This document shows positions 46,672 to 56,190 of a stretch of DNA of 64,000 nucleotides, one piece after another; the first letter of the stretch is position 1; every line of letters begins with the position of its first letter. Location of the stretch: NCBI GenBank assembly GCA_016292775.1, contig JAEDFN010000002.1, positions 1 through 64,000 on the forward strand, in the 5' to 3' direction. Source of the stretch: Paludibacteraceae bacterium. Lineage in GTDB: Bacteria; Bacteroidota; Bacteroidia; Bacteroidales; Paludibacteraceae. The notes beneath the pieces were generated by a model. That model was not told the DNA's origin, searched no databases, and worked only from the letters and a program-made list of their open reading frames with translations. Made by a program: the position numbers and the translations under genes.

Positions 46672-49050
46672 ATGTCGGAAGTGGAAAATAAATCAAATAT
46701 TCAAAACGAGCAATCGGATTTATTTCAGATAAAAGAATTTTTGTTCATTTGCTTGGAACATTGGAAATGGTTTGTAGTTTCTGTTGTTCTATGTCTGATG
46801 TTTGCTTTTTTTTATATCGTAGTTAAGCAACCTATATATGAGCGTAATGCTTCGTTGATGATAAAAGACGATGTTGCAGGGGGCTCTTCTTTTATGTCCG
46901 AAGCAAATACTTTTGCCGATATGGGGCTGTTTTCTATGAAGAGTAACGTGCATAACGAGTTGATTTGTATACAATCTCCGGCATTAATCCTCGATGTGGT
47001 AAAACGGTTGAATTTAGATATGAATTACGTAGAGAAAGGTATTATTTCAAAACGTACTTTGTATGGTAATACATTGCCTGTGAGTGTGAAAATTGTTGGC
47101 CTCAATGATAGGGACGGTTGCTCTTTTACTATGAATGTTTTAGACAATAAGGTAACTCTATCCGAATTTCATTTGAATGAAGCCGAATTTAACGAGACTA
47201 TCACTGCAAATATCGGTGATTCTATCTCAACCCCTATCGGAAAAATTATTCTTATTCCCGGTACTGTAGTTGATGTAGAACACCAAAGAGAAATTTTTGT
47301 TTCGAGAAGTAGCCTTATATCTGCTATAAATGGTTGTTCCTCTAAATTTTCTGCAGCAATCGCTGATAAACAGTCTTCCGTTATCAATTTAACATATAAA
47401 GATGTATCACTGCAACGAGCAGAAGACTTTTTGAATACATTGATAGCCGTTTATAACGAGAATTGGATTAGAGATAAAAATCAGATTGCATTAAGTACAT
47501 CCCGTTTCATTAACGAGAGATTAACAGTTATAGAAAAAGAGCTTAGCGATGTAGATGGTGCCATCTCAGAATTTAAAAGTAAAAACCTTATAACCGATGT
47601 CAATGCCATTAGCAATATGTATATCAGTAGGTCGGAAGCGGCTAACAGCCAACTTCTTGATTTAAACAATCAATTATACATTGCTAAATATATAAAGAAT
47701 TTTCTTGCATCTAAAGGAGATGTTTTGGAGTTGCTCCCTGCTATTACCGGTATCAGTAGCGGTACTATAGAAAATCAGATAGCGGAGTATAACACAAAAT
47801 TACTTCAACGCAATAGTATTTTGGCAAACAGTAGCGAGTTAAACCCTATTGTTGTGGACTATAATAATTCATTGAAATTGATGCAAGATGCAATTTTGGT
47901 GTCAATAGATAATCAAATTTCAGCAATAGAAGCACAAATAAAAGGTTATAAAGATAGTGATGCTAAAAATAGAGACCAAATTGCATCTAATCCTACTCAA
48001 GCACAGGTACTTATTTCTATCGAGCGAGAACAAAAAGTAAAAGAGGCTCTTTATATTTATTTGCTTCAAAAGAGAGAAGAGAATCAATTATCTCAAGCTT
48101 TTACAGCCTATAACACCCGAATAATCACTCCTCCTATGGGCGGTAATATTCCTATTTCTCCGGTTAAAAGAAATATCTTATTGATAGCCTTCTTCTTGGG
48201 AATATGTATTCCTGCCGGTATAATATACTTATTCTTTGTTATGAATGGTAAAGTTAAGAATATTAAGGATATAGAAATGCTTACAGCGCCATTTGCAGGA
48301 GAGATTCCACTTTGTCTTCCAAAAAAGAAATTTGGATTATTTGAGAAAAAACAACATCAAATTTCATTATCTATTTTGGTGGAAAACAATTCAAGAAACG
48401 TTGTTAATGAGGCTTTCCGTATGTTGCGTACGAATGTCGAATTCCTTCTTGGTAGAGATAAAAAATCCAAAGTAATAATGGTAACTTCGCTTAAAGCAAA
48501 TTCCGGAAAAAGTTTTATCACAGCTAATTTAGCAAAATCTTTCTCTGTTAAGGGATTAAAAGTTGTTGTCGTAGACCTCGATTTACGACATGCTTCCGCT
48601 TCTGAGTTAGTGCCTCATACAGATTCCGGTGTGTCCGGTTATCTTAGCGAATATATCAATAATATCGACGATATTACATATCCTGTTTCCGAAAATTATG
48701 ATTTAATTCCGGTTGGTATAAAACCACCAAACCCTGTAGAACTGTTACAATCGGAAAAATTAAATATTTTGCTGACAGAGTTGAAAGAAAAATATGACCT
48801 TGTATTCGTTGATGTACCACCAATCAATATTGTAGCTGATACGTCAGTAATCGCACCTTATGTAGATTTCTCCTTGTTTATTGTCAGAGTTGGTTTGTGC
48901 CAAAAAGATGAACTTCCTATTATCGAGGAAATTTATCGAGATAATAAACTCAATAATATGTCGATTTGCCTAAATGCTTCAGTGATAAACTCTCGCTATC
49001 ATTACGGTAAATATGGATATTACCATGAGAAAAATTATTATGAAAAATAG
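46672..49050 (+). CDS. Polysaccharide co-polymerase / BY-kinase (Wzc-like)
   Basis: A 792-aa inner-membrane protein. An N-terminal Wzz domain with two membrane segments (about residues 33-54 and 505-530) flanks a periplasmic coiled coil. A C-terminal cytoplasmic tyrosine kinase follows, with Walker A SLKANSGKSF, Walker A' VVVVDLDLR and Walker B DLVFVDVPP. The terminal tyrosine cluster (SRYHYGKYGYYHEKNYYEK) is the autophosphorylation tail. It controls chain length and export with the Wza-like protein. Confidence 0.94.
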   Translation: MSEVENKSNIQNEQSDLFQIKEFLFICLEHWKWFVVSVVLCLMFAFFYIVVKQPIYERNASLMIKDDVAGGSSFMSEANTFADMGLFSMKSNVHNELICIQSPALILDVVKRLNLDMNYVEKGIISKRTLYGNTLPVSVKIVGLNDRDGCSFTMNVLDNKVTLSEFHLNEAEFNETITANIGDSISTPIGKIILIPGTVVDVEHQREIFVSRSSLISAINGCSSKFSAAIADKQSSVINLTYKDVSLQRAEDFLNTLIAVYNENWIRDKNQIALSTSRFINERLTVIEKELSDVDGAISEFKSKNLITDVNAISNMYISRSEAANSQLLDLNNQLYIAKYIKNFLASKGDVLELLPAITGISSGTIENQIAEYNTKLLQRNSILANSSELNPIVVDYNNSLKLMQDAILVSIDNQISAIEAQIKGYKDSDAKNRDQIASNPTQAQVLISIEREQKVKEALYIYLLQKREENQLSQAFTAYNTRIITPPMGGNIPISPVKRNILLIAFFLGICIPAGIIYLFFVMNGKVKNIKDIEMLTAPFAGEIPLCLPKKKFGLFEKKQHQISLSILVENNSRNVVNEAFRMLRTNVEFLLGRDKKSKVIMVTSLKANSGKSFITANLAKSFSVKGLKVVVVDLDLRHASASELVPHTDSGVSGYLSEYINNIDDITYPVSENYDLIPVGIKPPNPVELLQSEKLNILLTELKEKYDLVFVDVPPINIVADTSVIAPYVDFSLFIVRVGLCQKDELPIIEEIYRDNKLNNMSICLNASVINSRYHYGKYGYYHEKNYYEK

Positions 49051-49079
49051 AAATGTATTACTCTTTTAATTATTAAATT

Positions 49080-50387
49080 ATGAAGATAGCAGTAGCAGGT
49101 ACCGGCTATGTAGGTATGAGTATTTCTACATTGTTGGCACAACATAATCAAGTGGTTGCAGTAGATGTAGTTCCGGAAAAAGTAGACCTTATCAATAACC
49201 GTAAGTCACCTATTCAAGATGATTATATAGAGAAATATCTAGCCGAAAAAGAGTTGAATTTGATAGCTACTTTGGATGGCGCCAAGGCTTATGCCGACGC
49301 AGAATTTGTGATTATTGCAGCTCCTACTAATTACGACCCTGTAAAAAATTATTTCGATACTCATCATATCGAAGAGGTTATTGATTTGGTGTTGAGCGTG
49401 AACCCAAATGCAGTAATGATTATTAAATCAACAATCCCGGTTGGTTACTGCCGTAGTTTATATCTCAAATATTATAACAAAGGAGTAAAAAAATTTAATT
49501 TGCTCTTCTCTCCGGAATTTTTACGAGAGAGTAAAGCTCTATATGATAATCTATATCCGAGTAGAATAATAGTAGGATGCCCTAAATTAATTGATGAAGA
49601 AGAGTTTAACGAAGAGAATAATGCTATAAAATCATTGGCGGATATAGACTTTTTAAATAAACAAGCCCATGTTTTTGCCGAGTTGTTACAGCAAGGGGCT
49701 ATAGCAACAGATATTCCCGTGCTATATATGGGGATGAAAGAGGCCGAAGCAGTGAAACTTTTTGCTAATACTTATCTCGCATTAAGGGTTAGTTATTTTA
49801 ACGAATTGGATACTTATGCAGAGGTTAAAGGTCTTGATGCTAAAGCTATTATTCAAGGTGTGGGGCTCGACCCTCGTATCGGTACTCACTATAATAACCC
49901 TAGTTTCGGATATGGTGGCTATTGCCTTCCAAAAGATACAAAGCAGCTATTGGCAAATTACCAAGATGTACCTCAAAATATGATGTCTGCAATAGTTGAA
50001 AGTAATCGTACACGAAAGGATTTTATTGCAGATCAAGTGTTGCGTAAGGCAGGTTATTATGGTTATTCTGATGATAACAATTTCTCGGAAAATATAGAAA
50101 AAGAGTGCGTTGTAGGTGTATATCGCCTTACAATGAAGTCGAATAGTGATAATTTCCGTCAATCATCTATCCAAGGCGTGATGAAGAGAATAAAAGCCAA
50201 AGGTGCCAAAGTAATAATTTACGAACCTACCCTTGAAAATGGCTCTTCTTTCTTCGGAAGTATTGTTGTTAACGATATCGACCAATTCAAGACATTAAGT
50301 CATGCAATTATCGCAAATAGATACGATTCTATTTTGGATGATGTAAAAGAAAAAGTATATACTCGTGATATTTTCCGTCGTGATTAA
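49080..50387 (+). CDS. ugd: UDP-glucose 6-dehydrogenase family
   Basis: A 435-aa nucleotide-sugar dehydrogenase. It has an N-terminal NAD-binding [38 protein letters not shown], and the catalytic cysteine in [12 protein letters not shown]. It probably makes UDP-glucuronate from UDP-glucose, a sugar used in capsules; a UDP-Man/HexNAc variant cannot be excluded. It is 29 bp after the kinase gene. No glycosyltransferase, flippase or polymerase follows it. Confidence 0.92.
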   Translation: MKIAVAGTGYVGMSISTLLAQHNQVVAVDVVPEKVDLINNRKSPIQDDYIEKYLAEKELNLIATLDGAKAYADAEFVIIAAPTNYDPVKNYFDTHHIEEVIDLVLSVNPNAVMIIKSTIPVGYCRSLYLKYYNKGVKKFNLLFSPEFLRESKALYDNLYPSRIIVGCPKLIDEEEFNEENNAIKSLADIDFLNKQAHVFAELLQQGAIATDIPVLYMGMKEAEAVKLFANTYLALRVSYFNELDTYAEVKGLDAKAIIQGVGLDPRIGTHYNNPSFGYGGYCLPKDTKQLLANYQDVPQNMMSAIVESNRTRKDFIADQVLRKAGYYGYSDDNNFSENIEKECVVGVYRLTMKSNSDNFRQSSIQGVMKRIKAKGAKVIIYEPTLENGSSFFGSIVVNDIDQFKTLSHAIIANRYDSILDDVKEKVYTRDIFRRD

Positions 50388-50450
50388 TAGTTAATCACAT
50401 ATAATATATATTGATATTCTTTTAGTCTATAATTATAAAAATTCCTCACT

Positions 50451-51539
50451 ATGAAAACCTTACAAAAATTTTTGTCATTTACATTGGCAATAGTAATATT
50501 GTCGTTTGTAAAAATTGCCGATATTTCGGCATGTACCGGTATTACCCTTAAATCCAATGATGGTGCTAAGGTGCTTGCACGTACTGTAGAATGGGCTAAT
50601 ACCCCAATGCGGTGTGGCTATGTAGTTGTACCTCAAGGTTATATCCATCAGTCTTTAACACCGGAAGGTAAAAATGGTATGAAATATAAAGCCCTTTACG
50701 GTTATACTGCTTTTTATACGGAATACGAAAATTTCGTTGTCGATGGTATTAATGAAAAAGGATTGTCGGCAGGGCTTTTTTTCTTCCCCGGATATGGCGA
50801 ATACGAGGCTTATAATCCTTCTTTGAAAACGAGTACTTTATGTGATTTTCAGTTCGTTTCTTGGGTGTTGTCGAAATTTGATAATATTGATGATATTATT
50901 GAAGCGGTAAAAGATGTGCATTTAGTAGGTTTAGACCCTCGAGTCGGTACTGTGCATTGGAGAATTTCCGAGTCGTCAGGAAGAACCGTCGTTCTTGAGT
51001 ATGTAGGTGGTAAAGCTCATTTTTATGAGAATAAACTTGGAGTGCTGACCAATTCACCGGGGTTTGAATGGCAGATGACGAACTTGAATAATTATGTAAA
51101 TCTCAGAAATGGAAGTGCTCCTTCGGTTAATTATAACGGTATCACCATAAAACCATTTGGAGGTGGTAGTGGAATGCTCGGTTTACCGGGAGATTTTACA
51201 CCACCGTCGCGTTTTGTTCGTGCTGCCTTTATGCAAATGTCCGTTCCTACACAACCATCAGCTTTTGATGCTGTAATTCAAAGTTTTAGAATATTAAATA
51301 ATTTTGATATTCCTATCGGTATGGCTCATTCCGATACTATCCCTGAAAATCTTCCCGGGGCTACTCAAATCACAATTGTTACAGATCAAAAGAATAGAAA
51401 ATTGTATTTTCGTACCGTTTGGAACTCTAATATCCGATGTATTAATACAGCAGATATCAACTATCAAAAAGTGAAATATCAAGTGCATATCCTTGATGAA
51501 GATAAAAATCAGCCGATAGAATATCTGATTATTCGTTGA
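50451..51539 (+). CDS. Choloylglycine-hydrolase-family Ntn amidase, secreted
   Basis: A 362-aa protein. The signal peptide ends at ISA, exposing C28 (ISA-CTGITL), the expected N-terminal nucleophile. Further family residues are R44 in ARTVEWAN (with glutamate E47 where bile-salt hydrolases typically have aspartate), N in INEKGLSAGLF, N in LTNSPGFEW and R in PSRFVRAAF. The family includes bile-salt hydrolases, penicillin V acylases and other N-acyl amidases; the Asp-to-Glu change makes bile-salt specificity uncertain. It follows ugd by 63 bp, without an obvious promoter box. Confidence 0.88.
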   Translation: MKTLQKFLSFTLAIVILSFVKIADISACTGITLKSNDGAKVLARTVEWANTPMRCGYVVVPQGYIHQSLTPEGKNGMKYKALYGYTAFYTEYENFVVDGINEKGLSAGLFFFPGYGEYEAYNPSLKTSTLCDFQFVSWVLSKFDNIDDIIEAVKDVHLVGLDPRVGTVHWRISESSGRTVVLEYVGGKAHFYENKLGVLTNSPGFEWQMTNLNNYVNLRNGSAPSVNYNGITIKPFGGGSGMLGLPGDFTPPSRFVRAAFMQMSVPTQPSAFDAVIQSFRILNNFDIPIGMAHSDTIPENLPGATQITIVTDQKNRKLYFRTVWNSNIRCINTADINYQKVKYQVHILDEDKNQPIEYLIIR

Positions 51540-51587
51540 TATTATTGTTTTTAGAGTATAACTTTTTTATTAATAAAATAATTTGTA

Positions 51588-51626
51588 ACTTTGCAAACCT
51601 CATCGTAAAATGATTTATGGTGAGGT
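51588..51626 (+). promoter_or_regulatory. ychF promoter box and leader hairpin
   Basis: TAACTTTG (51588-51595) matches the -7 box. The leader then carries CCTCATC/GGTGAGG stem arms (7 bp with one G-T pair) followed by TTTTAATA before ychF. The hairpin could be a weak attenuator or just a leader structure. No exact -33 TTTG is present. Confidence 0.5.
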
Positions 51627-51649
51627 TTTAATATATAAATCAATCATTT

Positions 51650-52753
51650 ATGGCTTTACAATGCGGTATTGTAGGTTTACCAAATATAGGTAAATCCACT
51701 CTTTTTAATTGTTTGTCGAATGCAAAAGCACAATCGGCAAATTTTCCTTTTTGTACTATCGAACCAAATGTTGGCGTTATAACAGTGCCTGATGAGAGGT
51801 TGAATAAACTTGCAGAACTTGTTAACCCACAAAGGATAGTACCTACTACTGTGGAGATAGTAGATATAGCAGGATTGGTTAAAGGCGCTTCAAAAGGTGA
51901 AGGGTTAGGCAATAAATTTCTTGCAAATATTAGAGAAACTGATGCTATTATTCACGTACTTCGCTGTTTTGACGATCCTAATGTAGTACATGTAGATGGT
52001 TCTGTAAATCCGATAAGAGATAAAGAAATTATTGATGCAGAATTGATGCTTAAGGATTTGGAAACAATAGAGCAGCGCATACAAAAGGTACAAAAGCAGG
52101 CGCAAACCGGAGGTGATAAGCAAGCAAAACAGGTTTATGAAGTGCTTGTTAAGTATCGAGATGCTCTTTTACAAGGTAATTCTGCCCGTACTGTTTCTTT
52201 TGATACCAAGGATGAAGAAAAGATAGCTCACGACCTGTTTTTACTTACAGCAAAACCGGTATTATATGTTTGTAATGTAGATGAAGGCAGCGCCGTAAGT
52301 GGCAATGCTTATGTAGAGCAAGTAAAAGAGGCTGTTAAGCATGAGAATGCCGAGGTGCTCGTAATCGCTGCCAAAATAGAGAGTGAGATAGCAGAGTTTG
52401 ATAGCTATGAAGAGCGTCAGATGTTTCTTCAAGAAATAGGATTGGAAGAGAGTGGTGTATCGCGCCTTATTAAATCTGCTTATGCCTTATTAAAATTAAA
52501 AACATACTTTACTGCCGGCCCGTTAGAGGTAAAGGCATGGACATTCCGCGATGGATGGAAAGCCCCACAATGTGCGGGCGTTATTCATACCGATTTTGAG
52601 AAAGGCTTTATCCGTGCAGAGGTAATTAAATACGAAGATTATATCTCATTAGGCTCTGAAGCGGCAGTAAAAGAGGCAGGTAAAATGGGTGTTGAAGGTA
52701 AAGACTATATCGTACAAGATGGCGATATAATGCACTTTAGGTTTAATGTGTAG
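51650..52753 (+). CDS. ychF: Ribosome-associated ATPase/GTPase YchF
   Basis: A 367-aa Obg-family protein with P-loop GLPNIGKSTLF, switch region VDIAGLVKGASKGEGLGN (G3), NVDE (G4) and a C-terminal TGS domain (FTAGPLEVKAWTFR, HTDFEKGFIRAEV). YchF favours ATP over GTP and is linked to ribosome function and stress. It is monocistronic by context (own promoter, terminator after). Confidence 0.97.
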   Translation: MALQCGIVGLPNIGKSTLFNCLSNAKAQSANFPFCTIEPNVGVITVPDERLNKLAELVNPQRIVPTTVEIVDIAGLVKGASKGEGLGNKFLANIRETDAIIHVLRCFDDPNVVHVDGSVNPIRDKEIIDAELMLKDLETIEQRIQKVQKQAQTGGDKQAKQVYEVLVKYRDALLQGNSARTVSFDTKDEEKIAHDLFLLTAKPVLYVCNVDEGSAVSGNAYVEQVKEAVKHENAEVLVIAAKIESEIAEFDSYEERQMFLQEIGLEESGVSRLIKSAYALLKLKTYFTAGPLEVKAWTFRDGWKAPQCAGVIHTDFEKGFIRAEVIKYEDYISLGSEAAVKEAGKMGVEGKDYIVQDGDIMHFRFNV

Positions 52754-52774
52754 TATTTAACTTTATAAGTAATA

Positions 52775-52819
52775 AAAATAATACGCCGAATATGTACTCA
52801 TATCCGGCGTATTATTTTT
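52775..52819. terminator. Bidirectional terminator between ychF and the DJ-1 gene
   Basis: A long stem (AAAATAATACGCCG / CGGCGTATTATTTT plus ATATG/CATAT inside) is flanked by A-rich and T-rich sides. It lies between the convergent ychF and DJ-1-family genes and can serve both. Confidence 0.85.
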
Positions 52820-52834
52820 ATATATTAAAGGTAA

Positions 52835-53380
52835 TTATTTTAATAACATACCTTCTGCTACTTCATCAGAAGTCTCTTTGTTAGTTAGAATTTCTACAAT
52901 CTTAAGGCCGAAATCAGGTGCGAATGCCGGTCCGCTTGAGGTGATAATGTTGTTGGAAACAATAACATTTTGTTTTGTACGGACATAAGCTTCGTCGAGG
53001 AATTCTTCGAATCCCGGGTAGCAAGTAGCATCTAAATTACGTAATAGGTGCATTTTGCCAAGTATTGATGGTGCGGCACATATTGCTGCTATCCATTTAC
53101 CGGCTTGATTCTGTTTTCTAATTAAAGAAAGCAAACCTTCGTGCTTTTCCAGATTTGTAGTTCCCGGTAGTCCTCCAGGTAAAATAAGCATCTTTGCTTT
53201 TGAGAAATCTGCATCTTCAAAAAGGAGGTCTGCAGATAGAGAAATGTTGTGAGCTCCGGTTACGGTTTTTTCGCCGGTGGTAGATACGATTTTGACGTCG
53301 ATGCCTGCGCGACGAATAATGTCAATTGTAGTTGTAGCCTCTATCTCTTCAAAACCTGTAGCAAGGAAAATAAAAACCAT
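52835..53380 (-). CDS. DJ-1/PfpI-family protein (YajL/ThiJ type)
   Basis: A 181-aa protein with FLATGFEEIEATTTIDI (conserved glutamates near residues 12-14), MLILPGGLPGT, and the nucleophile elbow IAAICAAPSILG with C101. This is the DJ-1/YajL subfamily, associated with protection from oxidants and dicarbonyls. It is the last gene of the pdxJ-exbB-exbD-tonB run (18-bp gap). Its function here is inferred only from family. Confidence 0.93.
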   Translation of the reverse strand: MVFIFLATGFEEIEATTTIDIIRRAGIDVKIVSTTGEKTVTGAHNISLSADLLFEDADFSKAKMLILPGGLPGTTNLEKHEGLLSLIRKQNQAGKWIAAICAAPSILGKMHLLRNLDATCYPGFEEFLDEAYVRTKQNVIVSNNIITSSGPAFAPDFGLKIVEILTNKETSDEVAEGMLLK

Positions 53381-53398
53381 ATTTATTTAATTTATATG

Positions 53399-54157
53399 TT
53401 AGTTTAGAATGAATTTATAAGTAATAGTTCCCATAGCGGGACCATTACCGGAAGTGAATTTGTTTTTAAGGGCAGCGTCGACACTCTCTTTTCGCAGACG
53501 TTCGTCGCTAATATTTGTTTTAGAGGTGTTAATAGATGCAGAATAGACCTTTCCGGAAGCGTCCACTCTGATATCTACAACGATAATACCTTCTTGATTG
53601 CCGGCATAGTTAGGGCGATAAAGCGAACCGATAAGGCTTCTGCCTGCAAGTGACCAAGAGTTTCCGCCCTGCGTACCTTGTCCAACCGGGTTTCCTTGGT
53701 TTGTATCACCGGAAGTAGTGCCGGAGCCTTTGCCTGTATTTTTAAAAGCACCACCGGCAAGGTTACTGATTTGGTTTTTCTTGGCTTCTTGTTCTGCTAA
53801 TATTTTTGCCTGACGTTCAGCTTCTTCGGCTTTTTTTCTCGCCTCTTCTTGCTCTTTTTTACGTTTTTCTCGTTCTAAGGCTACAGAAGGGTCTTCTTGA
53901 GTTATTAATTTCTCATTTACAGTATTAGTAGCCACCGGTTTTGTCGGGGTGGACGTAGTTTGGGTTACCGGTGTAGGATTCGGCGTCGGGGTGTGTTCTC
54001 CATATCCGTCGTCGAAATCTCCCATCGATATCATTATGCCTTCGTCCATCTCATCATGATGCGCCGTCATCCCTCCGAAAATTAGTATGAGGAGTATGAT
54101 AACGCATATCAAGGCGGTACTAATTGCCGATTCTATTTCAGATTTTTTTATTGCCAT
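53399..54157 (-). CDS. TonB-family energy transducer (TolA/TonB-like)
   Basis: A 252-aa protein. An N-terminal membrane helix (ISTALICVIILLILIFGG) is followed by a proline-rich stretch (HTPTPNPTPVTQT) and a Lys/Glu/Ala coiled coil (KKEQEEARKKAEEAERQAKI) as in TolA. A C-terminal TonB-type domain contains RPNYAGNQEGIIVVDIRVDASG and ends GTITYKFILN. It couples ExbB/ExbD to outer-membrane receptors. It starts 6 bp after exbD. Confidence 0.85.
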   Translation of the reverse strand: MAIKKSEIESAISTALICVIILLILIFGGMTAHHDEMDEGIMISMGDFDDGYGEHTPTPNPTPVTQTTSTPTKPVATNTVNEKLITQEDPSVALEREKRKKEQEEARKKAEEAERQAKILAEQEAKKNQISNLAGGAFKNTGKGSGTTSGDTNQGNPVGQGTQGGNSWSLAGRSLIGSLYRPNYAGNQEGIIVVDIRVDASGKVYSASINTSKTNISDERLRKESVDAALKNKFTSGNGPAMGTITYKFILN

Positions 54158-54163
54158 AACGCT

Positions 54164-54580
54164 TTATTTGTCTTTGACCTTGGTGGCAATGACAAGTTTT
54201 AGTCGATTTTCATTAGCTATATCCAAAATTTTCACAATCTCTTTGTAAGGTACATTCTCGTCTGCATGGAGGGCTACAAATGTAGTAGAGTCTTGTGCGT
54301 ATACATTTTGTAATATAGGTTCAATCTGTTCGAATTCTACAATTTCGGGTTTTGATCCGGGAAGTGCTACACTATATTCTCCGGATGCAGTGATGCCTAC
54401 CTTCGCAATCTTCGCTTTTGTAGCTGTTTTTGTGGAACTTTGTGGAAGATTCACCTTCATGTCATTCGGGGCAGACATTGTTGATGCTATCATAAAGAAT
54501 AATAATAGCAAGAAGATGATGTCTGTCATAGACGACATAGAAAAGGTAGCTTCTACTTTATTTCGTTTTTTTAAAGCCAT
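54164..54580 (-). CDS. exbD: ExbD/TolR-family protein
   Basis: A 138-aa single-pass protein with the ExbD start (MALKKRNKVEATFSMSSMTD) and membrane helix IIFLLLLFFMIASTM. The protonatable aspartate is just before the helix (TDIIFL). A periplasmic domain follows. It is 24 bp after exbB. Confidence 0.93.
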   Translation of the reverse strand: MALKKRNKVEATFSMSSMTDIIFLLLLFFMIASTMSAPNDMKVNLPQSSTKTATKAKIAKVGITASGEYSVALPGSKPEIVEFEQIEPILQNVYAQDSTTFVALHADENVPYKEIVKILDIANENRLKLVIATKVKDK

Positions 54581-54604
54581 AATAATTTTGTTGTATTCGG
54601 TAAA

Positions 54605-55312
54605 TTAATTTCCGGCAGCAGGTTCGTTTAATAAATCGAGGAATTCCATACTGCGCATTTCCAATCTACGCATAATACCGCTGATGCGACTAACTAGATA
54701 ATTGTAAGCGAAATAGGCACATACACCAACAATCAAACCCGCAACGGTAGTTACCATCGCTGTATAAATACCTCCGGAGAGTTGACTGAGGTTGATAGTA
54801 TTTCCTCCGGCTTGCTCCATCTCAAAAAAGGCTTGTACCATACCCATTACGGTACCAAGGAATCCTAACATTGGCGCTCCACCGGAAATGGTGGCGAGCA
54901 ATGAGATGCCTTTTTCCAATTTGGCAACTTCAATATTTCCCACATTTTCTATTGCAACCAATACATCGCTCATTGGGCGTCCGAGACGGGAGATGCCTTT
55001 CTCTATCATTCTTGCAGAAGGCGACTGTGTGTCTCTACAGAGTTTTAATGCTGCATCTATTTTTCCATCATAGATATAATCTTTTATTCTATTCATAAAA
55101 GACGGATCCTCTTTCGAAGCATGATAAGTTACTATCATTCTTTCAATGAAGATGTATATGGCTAAGATTAACATTAGGGCTAATGGAATCATAATCCATC
55201 CCCCTTTGAGGCACATATCAATAAAATTGAGCTTTGCCGGTGCCTCTGCTATTGTGCCGGCTGCTTGAGCCATTGTGTCTAACACTTGTGTGTCTGCTTG
55301 TGCTGGTAGCAT
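54605..55312 (-). CDS. exbB: ExbB/TolQ-family proton channel
   Basis: A 235-aa MotA/TolQ/ExbB protein with three membrane segments (WIMIPLALMLILAIYIFIE; APMLGFLGTVMGMVQAFF; MVTTVAGLIVGVCAYFAYN). The conserved GGAPMLGFLGTV region lines the proton channel. It lies 20 bp after pdxJ in an operon order I associate with Bacteroidales. Confidence 0.94.
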   Translation of the reverse strand: MLPAQADTQVLDTMAQAAGTIAEAPAKLNFIDMCLKGGWIMIPLALMLILAIYIFIERMIVTYHASKEDPSFMNRIKDYIYDGKIDAALKLCRDTQSPSARMIEKGISRLGRPMSDVLVAIENVGNIEVAKLEKGISLLATISGGAPMLGFLGTVMGMVQAFFEMEQAGGNTINLSQLSGGIYTAMVTTVAGLIVGVCAYFAYNYLVSRISGIMRRLEMRSMEFLDLLNEPAAGN

Positions 55313-55332
55313 AGTATAATATCAAATGTTTA

Positions 55333-56049
55333 TTATTTATGTATACAATTTAAATATCTCTTAATAGTCTCTTCCAATCCTAAATATAAAGCGTCACAAA
55401 TCAAGGCGTGGCCTATTGACACTTCATCCAGATAAGGCATTTTTTCTGAAAAATATTCCAGGTTTTCCAAACTGAGGTCATGCCCCGCATTTATTCCTAA
55501 TCCGAGCTTGTGTGCGTATTCCGACGCCTTTAGATAAGGAGCTATAGCCGCTTCTCTGTCGGTAGAATATCCTACTGCATAAGGCTCTGTGTAGAGCTCT
55601 ATTCTATCTGCCCCGATTTCTGCTGCCGCTTTAATATTATCTAAATCGGTATTTACAAAAATGGATACCCTTATGCCTTCCGCTTTAAGCTCCTTTACTA
55701 TTTTACTTAAAAAATCTCTGTTTTTTATGCAATCCCAGCCGGAATTGGATGTTAATTGCGCGGGCGAGTCCGGTACAAGAGTAGCTTGTGCGGGATGTAC
55801 ACTACATACAAGGTCCATATACCTGTCATCCGGATATCCTTCTATGTTGAATTCGGTAGTAAGTATTGGTTTTAACGACAAAACATCATTGCGAGTAATA
55901 TGTCGTTCATCAGGCCTTGGATGTACCGTAATGCCTTGTGCACCAAACTTTTCACAATTGATAGCTGCTACTATAACGTCCGGATTATTACCTCCGCGTG
56001 CGTTACGTAAGGTGGCTATTTTATTTATGTTTACACTTAATTGTGTCAT
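55333..56049 (-). CDS. pdxJ: Pyridoxine 5'-phosphate synthase PdxJ
   Basis: A 238-aa TIM barrel that condenses 3-amino-2-oxopropyl phosphate with DXP to form pyridoxine phosphate. The markers are [47 protein letters not shown] and [14 protein letters not shown]. Its partner PdxA lies at 9.3-10.5 kb. It is the first gene of its operon and its promoter faces the nadK promoter. Confidence 0.96.
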   Translation of the reverse strand: MTQLSVNINKIATLRNARGGNNPDVIVAAINCEKFGAQGITVHPRPDERHITRNDVLSLKPILTTEFNIEGYPDDRYMDLVCSVHPAQATLVPDSPAQLTSNSGWDCIKNRDFLSKIVKELKAEGIRVSIFVNTDLDNIKAAAEIGADRIELYTEPYAVGYSTDREAAIAPYLKASEYAHKLGLGINAGHDLSLENLEYFSEKMPYLDEVSIGHALICDALYLGLEETIKRYLNCIHK

Positions 56050-56075
56050 TGCTTTTCTGTTTCAAAAAAATATTG

Positions 56076-56083
56076 TAACTTTG
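56076..56083 (+). promoter_or_regulatory. -7 box of nadK
   Basis: TAACTTTG matches the consensus; the -33 position is only TTTT. The start is expected near 56087. It lies inside the 5' part of the pdxJ transcript. Confidence 0.6.
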
Positions 56084-56121
56084 CCTTATCGTAAGTTTTC
56101 TTGAGATTTTCTTTTCGACTA

Positions 56122-56150
56122 CAAAAGTACGAATTTTTGCTTATTTACAA
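56122..56150 (-). promoter_or_regulatory. Promoter of the pdxJ-exbBD operon
   Basis: On the minus strand TTG, 18 bases, TACTTTTG, close to both consensus boxes. The start is expected near 56117, pointing across the nadK promoter. Confidence 0.7.
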
Positions 56151-56190
56151 CATATCATTTCGGTATTTTTTTTGAATAATCTAAAAAAAG

